This document shows positions 49,469 through 57,775 of a stretch of DNA of 64,000 bases, piece after piece; position 1 is the first letter of the stretch; the number at the start of each line of letters is the position of its first letter. Under the pieces are notes generated by a model. The model saw only the letters and a program-made list of their open reading frames with translations. It did not search any database and was not told the origin of the DNA. A program made the position numbers and the translations under genes. The stretch is from positions 4,342,501-4,406,500 of the forward strand of contig CP042279.1 in NCBI GenBank assembly GCA_007858575.1, given 5' to 3'. Origin of the DNA: Streptomyces sp. WAC08241. GTDB lineage: Bacteria > Actinomycetota > Actinomycetes > Streptomycetales > Streptomycetaceae.

Positions 49469-50586
49469 ATGACCGCCTACACATGCCCCCGCTGCCGCGT
49501 CTCCTCGCCCGTGTCCGCGCTCACCTGGCGTTGTCCGGAGTGCCGGGGCCCGTGGGACCTGGACTTCGCGGGCGGACCGGTCCCCTCCCGTCCCTCGCGT
49601 CACGTGTGAATTCCTTGTGGCGTTACGCGGAGGCACTGCCTCCGATGCCGTGCGCGCCGGAGGTGACCCTCGGGGAGGGCCGCACGCCCCTCGTCCCGCT
49701 GGGGGAGTCCCCGTCCGGATCCGTGTCGGCCAAGCTCGACTTCCTCATGCCGACGCTGTCGTTCAAGGACCGGGGCGCGGTGGTGCTCGCCGCGCACGCC
49801 CTGCGCCTCGCGCGCGCCGGCGGCCTCGACCGGTCGTGGCCGACAGCAGCGGGAACGCGGGCACGGCCGCCGCCGCGTACTGCGCGCGGGCCGGACTCGA
49901 CTGCCGGGTGTACGTCCCCGGGGCACGTCCCCGAAGAAGCTGGACCAGATCCGGGCGCACGGCGCCGAGGTGGTCGAGGTGCCCGGCGACCGCGAGGCGA
50001 CCGCCCGCGCGGCCCGGGAGGCCGCCGACGAGCCCGGCACCTTCTACGCCTCGCACGTCTACAACCCGTACTTCACGCAGGGCACCAAGACCTACGTGTA
50101 CGAGCTGTGGAGGAGCTCGGCGGGCGGCTGCCCGACACGATCGTCGTCCCCGTCGGCAACGGCACCCTGCTCCTCGGCGCCGCCCTCGCCCTCGACGAGC
50201 TGCACCGCCATGGGCTCGCGGACACCCGGCCCGCGCTCGTCGCCGTGCAGGCGGAGGCCGTGTCCCCGCTGGCCGGGGCGTTCCGCGCGGGCGCGGACGA
50301 CGTCGCGGGACCGGCCGCCGTCCGCCCCACCCTCGCCGAGGGCATCGCGATCCCGGCGCCGCCCCGGGCCCGGCAGGTCCTGCGGGCGGTCCGGGCGACG
50401 GGCGGCACGTTCCTGACGGTGACGGAGGAGCGGATCCGCGCCGCCCAGCGGGACCTGAGCGCGGCGCGGCTCTTCGTGGAGGCCACCGCGGCGGCCTGCT
50501 GGGCGGCGGTGGGCGAGGCCCCGCCGCGCCCCGGACTCACGGTGGTGCCGCTGTGCGGGCGGGCGAAGACGGGCCTGGCGCCCTGA
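49469..50586 (+). CDS. threonine-synthase-like PLP enzyme with N-terminal zinc ribbon
   Basis: It starts at ATG 49469 (MTAYTCPRCRVSSPVSALTW), with a CPRC...CPEC zinc ribbon, then WRYAEALPPMPCAPEVTLGE, GRTPLVPL, the PLP lysine in LMPTLSFKDRGAVVLAAHA, the phosphate loop DSSGNAGTAAAAYCARAGL, and IVVPVGNGTLLLGAALALDE. The fold-type II layout and the rubredoxin-like ribbon match threonine-synthase paralogues. No other threonine or branched-chain genes adjoin it, so the true substrate (phosphohomoserine or another amino-acid derivative) is open. It ends LCGRAKTGLAP. Frame changes fall near 49600, 49845, 49920 and 50115. Confidence 0.8.
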
Positions 50587-50607
50587 GGGCGCCCGGCCCC
50601 GCGCCGG

Positions 50608-51425
50608 TCAGAACTCGTCGGCGCCGTTGCGCAGCTCGTACGTCCAGTAGCCGGTCCTCGCGGCGGTCTCGTCGACCGCGAGGCCGCCGGCCGGGCCTTG
50701 ACGACGACGCTGCCCTCGGCCGGGCCGTCGGCGGCGAAGAGGTTCACGTGGAACTCCTTCAGCACCTCGTTGTCCTCGTGGACGCCGCCGAGGGAGATCC
50801 GCACGTTGGCGTAGGCGGACTCGCCGTTCTTCACCACGACCGGCACGGCGGGCCTGCTCTTCTCGACGGCCGGGACGTCCTTGGCGGTCTGGATCGGGCC
50901 GAAGGCGAGCAGCGGGTACTTCAGCAGGGTGCAGGCGCCGCCGGAGACGTTGGTGGCGGTGAGGACGACGTGCTCGGTCGGGACCTCGTCCGCCTTCTTC
51001 ACCGTGACCCTGACGTCGTCGTGGGCGCAGGCCGGGGCCTTGGCGGAGGCCTTGCCGCCGGTGGAGCCGGTGGAGCCGGTGGAGCCGGTGGAGCCGGTGG
51101 ACGCGGTGGTGGCGGTCGTGCCCTTGCCGCCGGACGTGGAGCCGCCGGCGGTGGCCCCGCCGGACGTGGAGCCGCCGGACGTGGAGCCGCCGGACGTGGA
51201 GCCCCCGGCCGTGGTGGTCGAGCCGTCGGCGGCGCCCGGGTCTCCCTCGGCGGAGGTCCCGGCGTCGCCCGTGCCGGCGGCGGCCCGCGGGGCGGAGCTC
51301 GCGCTCCCGGCGTCCTTGGCGCCGGTGTCGCCGGAGCCGCCGCAGGCGGTCAGGCCCAGTGAGAGGGCGGCGACGGCGGCGACGGCGGCGACGGCCAGGA
51401 CGGTGTTCTCGCGGTGGTGGCGCAT
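50608..51425 (-). CDS. DUF4232 lipoprotein with Ser/Gly/Thr repeats
   Basis: It starts at ATG 51423-51425 (MRHHRENTVLAVAAVAAVAA). The lipobox is LGLTACGGSG. A ~95-residue linker has GGSTSGGSTSGGSTSGG and GSTGSTGSTGSTGG repeats. The C-terminal ~150 residues form a DUF4232-like beta domain (ACAHDDVRVTVKKADEVPTE, VLTATNVSGGACTLLKYPLL, GLAVDETAARTGYWTYELRN). It is probably anchored outside the membrane with the linker spanning the wall. One frame change lies near 50695. The function of DUF4232 is unknown. Confidence 0.82.
51055..51235 (-). repeat. coding micro-repeats in DUF4232 linker
   Basis: GGTGGAGCC-type 9-bp units (~5 in tandem, 51058-51102) and 15-bp GCCGGACGTGGAGCC units (~5, 51130-51205) encode the GST and GGSTS repeats. 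Confidence 0.75.
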
Positions 51426-51567
51426 GGTGGTTCTCCCCGGGAAGCGGTCGGTCGGCGCGCGGTCGGTGCTCCCGCGCCGGTGCACCCTTTCGGTGCGTAC
51501 GCACCGGTTCGTCGATCGGTGCTGTATCCAGCTTCCCGTCCCGTACTGCCGTCCCGCTTGCGCGCCG

Positions 51568-54209
51568 CTAACGATCGGCTGACAGGCGCGAAAGACGGGC
51601 GGCGGCCCGCGCCGAACCCTCGGGGAAACCGGCCTTGTCGAAGGACACGATCGCGCGTTCGAGCTGGTCGGTGGCCTCTTCGAGGCGTCCGATCCCGGCC
51701 AGCGCCTCGCCCCGGGCGCTCTGGAGCTCGGCCCGCACGACCACCGCGTCGGGGCGGCCAGCCCTCCGCCCGCAGGACGTGCGCGAGCGCCGCCTCGTAC
51801 TCCCGCGCCTTCAGGCAGTGGCCCGCCAGGTGCTGGAGGGTGAGGACCTGGGTGGAGGGGTGGCCGGTGCGGTCGGCGAGCGAGACCGCGTGCCGCATGA
51901 GCAGTCCGGCCCGCTCGTGCTCCCCGGTGGCGTCCAGGACGGCGGCGTGGTTGACGTGGGCGATGGCCTCGCTGATCGGGTCGCCCGCGCGGGCGGCCAG
52001 ACCGGGCGCCTCCTCCAGGTGGACGAGCGCCTCGGCGTTCCGGCCCTCCGCGTGCAGGATCCAGCCGAGCAGCGCCCGGGTCCGGGACTGGGCGTCGACG
52101 TCGCCGATCCGCCGGGCGGAGGCGAGTCCGGCCTCCAGGAGCGGGGTCCAGTTGTCCCCGATCCGCACGAGCATCAGCGGCCACTGCACCAGGGCGAGCC
52201 GCCAGGCCCGGTCGTGCAGGCCGAGGGCGGCCGCGGCGGTGACCGCGCCCTCCAGGGCGGCGCGCTCGGCCGCGTACCAGTCGAGCGCCGCCGTACGGTC
52301 CTCGAACTCCCGCGTGGCGGCGGGGCGCCGGGCGTCGGCGGGCAGCGCGTAGCAGGGCTGGGAGCCCGGTTCGGCGGCGGCGTCGGCCGCGAGCCCGGTG
52401 TAGAGGTAGTGGTCGAGGAGGCGGGCAGCCCCTCGGGGTCGGCCTGCGGGGCGAGGTGGCGGGCGTAGAGGCGCACGAGGTCGTGTGGGGTCCAGCGGCC
52501 GGGGACGGCCTCGGTGAGCAGGTGCGCGGCGGCGAGCCGGTCCAGGTCGGCGGAGGCCTGCGCGGGCGAGGTCCCGGCGAGCGCGCCCGCCGCGAACCGG
52601 TCCAGGTCGGCGCCGGTGTGCAGGCCGAGCGCGCGGAACGTCCGGGCGGCGGAGTCGGGGAGCTGCTGCACGGTGAGGCGCAGCGCGGCGGAGACCCCCG
52701 GTCCTCGACGTCGAGCAGGGTCAGCCGGCCCTGCTCGTCGGCGAGTTCGCCGACCATCGCGCCGAGGGTCCAGGCGGGCTGCTCGGCGAGCCGGGCCGCC
52801 GTCACCCGCAGGGCGAGCGGCAGCCCGTCGCAGAGTCCGGCGAGCCGCGCGGCGGCGTCCGGCTCGGCCGCGACCCGGTCCTCGCCGAGGACGGTGGCGA
52901 GCAGGGCGGCGGCGTCGGCCTCCGGCAGGTGGCCGAGCGGCACCGGCCGGGCGGCGTCGGAGGCGATGAGGCCGCCGAGCCGGTCGCGGCTGGTGACCAG
53001 GGTCGCGCAGTGGTCGCCGCCCGGCAGCAGCGGCCTGACCTGCCCGGAGGAGCGGGCGTTGTCGAGGACGACGAGCAGCCGGCGCCCGGCGGTGAGGGAG
53101 CGGAAGAGGGCGCCCCGCGCCTCGACGCCCTCCGGGATCCGCCGGTCCGGGGACGCCGAGCGCGAGCAGGAACTCGCGCAGGACGGCGGTGGACTCGGGC
53201 GCGGGGGTCTCGCTGAAGCCCTTCAGATCGGCGAAGAGACGCCCGTCGGGGAAGCCGGCGCGCCGCTCGTACGCCCAGTGGACGGCGAAGGCCGTCTTGC
53301 CGACGCCGGCGGGGCCGGTGACGAGGCAGACGGGCCCGTCCCCGCCCCGTACCGCCCGGTCGAGCGCGGCCAGCTCGGCGCCGCGTCCGGTGAAGCCGCG
53401 CGGCGCCTGGGGCAGGCCCTCCGGCACCGGGAGCTCGGCGGGCGGGGCGACGGGGCGGGCCACGGGGCGGGCTCCGCGGACCGGAGCAGCGTCGCGTACG
53501 CCTCGGCGAGCGTCTCGCCGGGGTCGACGCCCAGCTCCTCCGCGAGCAGCCGCCGGGTCCTGTGGTACCAGTCGATCGCGTCCGACTGGCGCCCGGAGCG
53601 GCCGAGGGCCAGCATCAGGGCGGCCGCGAGGGACTCGCGCAGGGGTGGGCGACGGCCTCGGTGCGCAGCACGGCGGCGGCCCTGGCGTGCTCGCCGAGCT
53701 GCCCGTACGCCCGCGCCAGCGCCTCCACGGTGGTGAGCCGCAGCTCTTCCAGGCCGGTGGCGGCGGCCTCCAGGGCCGGCTGTGGACGGTCCCGGTGAGC
53801 GCGGGCCCTGCCAGTACGACAGCGCCTCCCGCAGCATCCGGACCGCGTCGGCGGGCTGCCGCTGCACCCCGGCGAGCCCCACGAGCTCCTCGAACCGGTG
53901 CGCGTCCACCAGCGACTCCGGCATCCGCAGCACGTACGCCGAACCCTGGGTGGCGAGTTCGACCCCGTACGCCCCGGCGCCGTGCTCCGCGAGGAGGGCC
54001 CGCAGCCGCGAGACGTGCCCCTGGAGGACGGTCTTGGCGTGGACGGGCGGCTCCTCCTCCCACAGGGCGTCGATCAACTGCCCCACGTTCACCGCACTGT
54101 TGGGGCGCAGCAGGAGCACGGCGAGGAGGCTGGACCGCTTGGCGGGCCCCAGGGCCACGTCCCCGTCCTCCGTCACCATCGCGACGGAGCCGAGCAGCCG
54201 GAACTCCAC
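51568..54209 (-). CDS. SARP/AfsR-type transcriptional regulator with NB-ARC and TPR domains
   Basis: The preferred start is GTG 54207-54209 (VEFRLLGSV), preceded by GGAGAAG; GTG 54218 adds three residues. Domains: OmpR-like winged helix (~1-95; DGDVALGPAKRSSLLAVLLL, VNVGQLIDALWEEEPPVHAK), bacterial transcriptional-activation domain (~100-240), NB-ARC ATPase with Walker A CLVTGPAGVGKTAFAVHWAY and LLVVLDNARSSGQVRPLLPG, then TPR repeats (ALLGWILHAEGRNAEALVHL, HLAGHCLKAREYEAALAHVL), ending AARLSRLSADR. The layout equals AfsR-type regulators of secondary metabolism. Frame changes occur near 53780, 53645, 53480, 53150, 52700, 52420 and 51760. Confidence 0.88.
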
Positions 54210-54283
54210 CTTCTCCACCTCCGCGATCGCACACCCCCGTTTCCCGGGCAGTCGAGGATACGTGGGGGAGGAGGCCGACAGGA

Positions 54284-55265
54284 TCAGATGTAGCCGTTCT
54301 CGACCGCGCGCTGGCCCAACTGGAAGCGGCTCTGGGCGCCCAGCTTCTCCATCAGCTCCGAGATCAGGCGCCGTTCGCTGCGCAGGGAGATGCCCAGGCG
54401 GCGGGCCGCGGCCTCGTCCGTGTAGCCCTGGGCCAGGAGGCGCAGCAGCTCGCGGGGCTGCGAGCCGGGGTCCTCCAGGCTGCGCCGGGGGCCTCGCCGA
54501 ACGAAACCGCCGACGCCCACACCGCCTCGAACAGCGCGAGGAACGCCGCCACCGCGCCGGGCTGGCGCAGCAGCACCGCGCCCGCCGCGCTGTCGGCCGG
54601 GTCGATCGGCACCATCGCCAGTTCCCGGTCCTTGATCCACAGGCGCATGGGCAGCGCCGGTACGGTGCGGACCTCCGCGCCGCGCTCGGTGAGCCACTGG
54701 GCGTGCTCCAGGGTGCCCGGGGCGTTGCGGATCGAGTCCAGGTACACCGAGCGCATCCGCACCCCGCGCGCCAGCGGCTCCGCGCTGGTCACCTTGCTCG
54801 CCGCGAGGACCTCCGGGGTCTGGGCGCCGCCGGGCACGAAGGCCAGGGACTCCTTGCGCATGGTGGGCACCAGGTCGGTCATCCGGGCCCGGACCGCCTC
54901 GGCGCCGCGGAGCTGCTCGACCTCCGGCTCCTCGTCGCCGCCGTGCCGCGCGGCGTACTGGGCGAGCAGCATCTCGGCGGCGGCCTGGCTGCGGGCCAGC
55001 GTGCGGTTGCGCTCGGCTATCTCGGCCTGCTGGAACGCGAGCAGCGTGTCCAGGGCGGCCTTGGGGTTCACGACGTACAGCCGGCCGTGGTCCGGCCCGT
55101 CCGACGTGAGCAGTTCCCGCCGCGTCAGCTCCTGGAGCGCCTCGTCCAGCGCGCGGGCCGAACCCTCGAACTCCCCGCGGCCTTCGCCGCGTCACACCCC
55201 GGCTGGGCGAGGACGAACCGGTAGAGCCGGTCGGCCCCTTCCGTGAGACCGAACGGAGTCAGCAC
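54284..55265 (-). CDS. LuxR-type HTH regulator with TrmB-like N-terminus
   Basis: It starts at GTG 55263-55265 (VLTPFGLTEGADRLYRFVLA). The N-terminal ~80 residues form a winged-helix TrmB-like domain (EALQELTRRELLTSDGPDHG), then a coiled segment (NPKAALDTLLAFQQAEIAER), a central sensor-like domain and a C-terminal LuxR HTH (RELLRLLAQGYTDEAAARRL, GISLRSERRLISELMEKLGA), ending RAVENGYI. There is no receiver domain. Frame changes fall near 55183 and 54488. It is divergent from a 53-residue secreted-peptide gene across 372 bp, an arrangement that suggests a regulator-peptide signalling pair. Confidence 0.83.
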
Positions 55266-55637
55266 GTGGACAGCTCCCCACAAGTCACAGCGCTGCAAAG
55301 GGCGGTGCGGACCGGCTTCGTCGGCGGTCGGCGCCCCGAGACGTACGAGTCGTCGCCCCTGTTGCGGCGCACCCCCAGTAGATGTCTTTCACTCGCGCCG
55401 CATTGCAGTGTCGGACACGGAGCACGGCGACGCAACGCACGTCCAACGGGCGGACGGGGGCGGGTGGGGGTGGGGGTGTGGGGGCGTGAGTGGTGAGTGG
55501 TGGGCGGTGACACGGTTGTGCCGGGGTGGTTCGTGCCAGCCGATCTCCCTGTCCGCGCGTCCGCTCCGGCGGCAGTATCGGTGCCGCCGGGGAACACCGG
55601 CCGTCACGAACCGTCACTCAGCGAACGAAGGACTCTC
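55266..55637. promoter_or_regulatory. divergent promoter region between LuxR regulator and secreted peptide
   Basis: No ORF with plausible codon use is found in this 372-bp gap. An inverted repeat TGCGGCGC (55363-55370) / GCGCCGCA (55395-55402) with 24 bp between the arms could be a regulator site. A purine/pyrimidine-skewed GGGGGTGGGGGTGTGGG-type run lies around 55455-55485. The gap's length fits two controlled promoters. Confidence 0.4.
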
Positions 55638-55799
55638 ATGCTGCGCGCCGCCGTCGCCACCACCGTCACCGCCGTCGCCTTCGCCCTCGTCGCCCTGGGC
55701 GGCACGGCCACCGCCGCGGAGCGGCAGGACGGCACGGTCCTCGCGGTCTCCCTCCCGGTCAAGCCCGCCGCGGCCAACGAGGAGCCCATCTGGGGCTGA
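55638..55799 (+). CDS. 53-residue secreted peptide precursor
   Basis: ATG 55638 follows a GAAGGA Shine-Dalgarno at 5-nt spacing. Residues 1-27 are a clear Sec signal peptide (LRAAVATTVTAVAFALVALG, cut after TATA or TATAA). The mature part of ~26 residues reads ERQDGTVLAVSLPVKP then AAANEEPIWG: Pro- and Val-rich, no Cys, with an acidic-aromatic C-terminus. The reading frame is intact and a strong terminator follows 18 bp downstream, so it is a monocistronic transcript. Its divergence from a LuxR-type regulator suggests an exported signal or a regulated secreted effector. I recognise no named family. Confidence 0.65.
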   Translation: MLRAAVATTVTAVAFALVALGGTATAAERQDGTVLAVSLPVKPAAANEEPIWG

Positions 55800-55817
55800 T
55801 GCCCCGCTCCCTCCCCT

Positions 55818-55871
55818 CGACGGCCCGAGGCCGCCGCATCCGACACCGGGTGCGGCGGCCCCGGGCCGTCG
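55818..55871. terminator. 21-bp bidirectional terminator
   Basis: The arms 55818-55838 and 55851-55871 (starting CGACGGCCCG and TGCGGCGGCC) pair over 21 bp with one mismatch, around a 12-nt loop. It lies between the secreted-peptide gene and the MetRS-like gene. Confidence 0.85.
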
Positions 55872-55883
55872 CGCGTCGGCCTC

Positions 55884-55942
55884 CGCTCACGCCTGCTCCT
55901 CGTGGAAGCGCACCGCTCATGCCTGCTCGTGGAAGTACACCG
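55884..55942 (-). repeat. imperfect ~30-bp tandem duplication at the 3' end of the MetRS-like gene
   Basis: CGCTCACGCCTGCTCCTCGT plus GGAAGCGCAC (55884-55913) is followed by CGCTCATGCCTGCTCGTGGA plus AGTACAC. On the minus strand they encode the alternative C-termini VYFHEQA-stop (TGA 55917-55919) and VRFHEEQA-stop (TGA 55887-55889). Confidence 0.7.
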
Positions 55943-57552
55943 GTACGGCTCTCCGGCAGGACCGTCCCGGCCGGGACGAGCCGCTCGTCCTCGTCGGCCC
56001 AGAGCGGCAGCCGGGTCTCCCGGTCGACGGCGAGGCCCAGCTCCCCGGCGAGGAAGGCGGACCAGCCGGGCATCAGCGGCGCCGCCGCGATCGTGAACGC
56101 GGCGAGCAGCTCGACGTGGGCGGCGAGCCCCGTCGCGTACTCCCCCTCCTGCCCGGCGTCACGGAGCACCCGCAGCCGGTGCACGTCGATCAACGCCCGC
56201 TCCACGGCGGCGGCCAGGGCCTCCGCGGCGCGCGCCGGCGCGTGCGCGCCGACTCCGAGGGCGTCCGCGGTCCGCCGGGTCAGCTCGCGCCTCTCGGCCG
56301 TCATCGGACCGGCCGGCGCGGCGGCGGGAACCGCCCGGTGGAAGTCCTGGGCGAGCAGGTCGAGGACGGTGTCGGTCCACGTCTCCAGGCCGCCGGCCAG
56401 CACGGTGGCGACGGTGTCGGCGTACTCGCCCAGGGAGAAGTCGGCCGGGGAGGGATCCTTCTCGCCTGCTCGGCCGCGGTGAGACAGAGGTGGAAGCGCA
56501 GCGCGTCGGCGTTCGTCCGGCGCAGGAAGTCGCCGTTCCACGCGGCGGCCGACTCCGCGTCCCTCGGCCGGACGTCCTCGCCGACCACCACCCGGGCGGG
56601 CAGGCCGAGCGTGCCCTCGGCGAGGAGCAGCGCGGGCCAGAGCGCGACGTGCGCGAAGAGCTGGTCGACACCGGTGAAGGAGACGATCCGCGTGGCCGGG
56701 TCGGACCACAGCGGCAGCGCCCCGTCCTTCTCCCCGTACGCCTCGGCCAGCCGCTCGGTGGCCGCGACCAGGCCCCAGATCCCGCTGAACCCCGTGTCGA
56801 GGACGTGCCCTCCCACTCCGGCAGCGGCACCGGGACGCCGTGGTCCGCCACCGTGCTGACCGGGACGAGGGCAGCCCGGCGGCCAGGAGCCGGTCCAGGA
56901 AGGCGCGGGCACGGCCCCGCCGCCCGGCCTCGTCCCGTGTCCCGTCGTGGTGCGCGACGAGCCGCTCGCGGTAGCGCTCCAGCGGGAAGGCGATCCGGCG
57001 CCGGAGGACGGTGCCGGGCTCCGTCCCGCAGGCGGCGCACCGGGGGCGGCGAGCACCCCGGAGCCCTGCGGGAGCCCGCAGGAGCCGCAGGTCGCTCCGT
57101 CGACGGGCGCCGCGCAGTGCCGGCAGTTGCCGCGCACCTCGGCCTCGTGCAGGTGGCGGTCGCAGGGGCGCAGCGGAAGACCGGGAGCTCCCGCACCTCC
57201 AGGGCGCCCGCCTCCCACAGGGCGAGGAAGAACCGGCGGACCCAGTGGGCGTGCGCGGCGTCGGTGAGCGGCCGGGTGAACCAGTCGGGACGCATCGCGC
57301 CCAGCGCGAGGGTGTCCCCGTCCGGTCGCCGACGACCCTGGCGAGGACGTGGGGCGTGACGCCGGCCTCGGCGGCGCGGGACGCCACTCGGGTGGAGTAC
57401 TCGTCGCAGTAGCCGACGTACCGCACGTGGTGGCCCCGCTGGCGCAGATGGCGGGTGAGCACGTCGGCGCCGAGGAACGGGCCGGCGAGCCGGCCGAGGT
57501 GCGGGTCGGCGTCGGGGCTCGGAGGGGCGGTGGTGACGACATACGTGTTCAT
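55887..57552 (-). CDS. methionyl-tRNA-synthetase-like protein without KMSKS loop
   Basis: It starts at ATG 57550-57552 (MNTYVVTTAPPSPDADPHLG). Class I synthetase features are retained: a degenerate HIGH (HLGR), RHLRQRGHHVRYVGYCDEYS (the MetRS GTDEHG region), zinc knuckles CRHC...CGSC and RCAACG, FTGVDQLFAHVALWPALLLA and a helical anticodon-binding-like domain (AVERALIDVHRLRVLRDAGQ). The segment that should hold KMSKS reads VVVGEDVRPRDAESAAAWNG, so the ATP-stabilising loop is absent. Frame changes fall near 57325, 57170, 57040, 56880, 56815 and 56465. The end is TGA 55887 or 55917. It could be a ligase-like paralogue, analogous to the CysRS-derived MshC, or an inactive copy. Confidence 0.78.
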
Positions 57553-57775
57553 GGCAGGGGTTTCCCGGGAGGTGCGGCGGGCGGCGGGGGTTTGTGGTGG
57601 GGGCGGCGCGTGACGGAGGGAGCGGGGCTGCGCGTGACGGAGGCGGGCGGGATGGCGGGGCGGCGCGTCCGGGCGCCGGGCGCCGGGCTCATAGCGCGCC
57701 GAGTGCCGCCTCTTCGCGGAGGCTCTTCGCGGAGGCGCGGCGCCGGGACGAGGCCCAGGGCCGTCTCCAGCTCGA

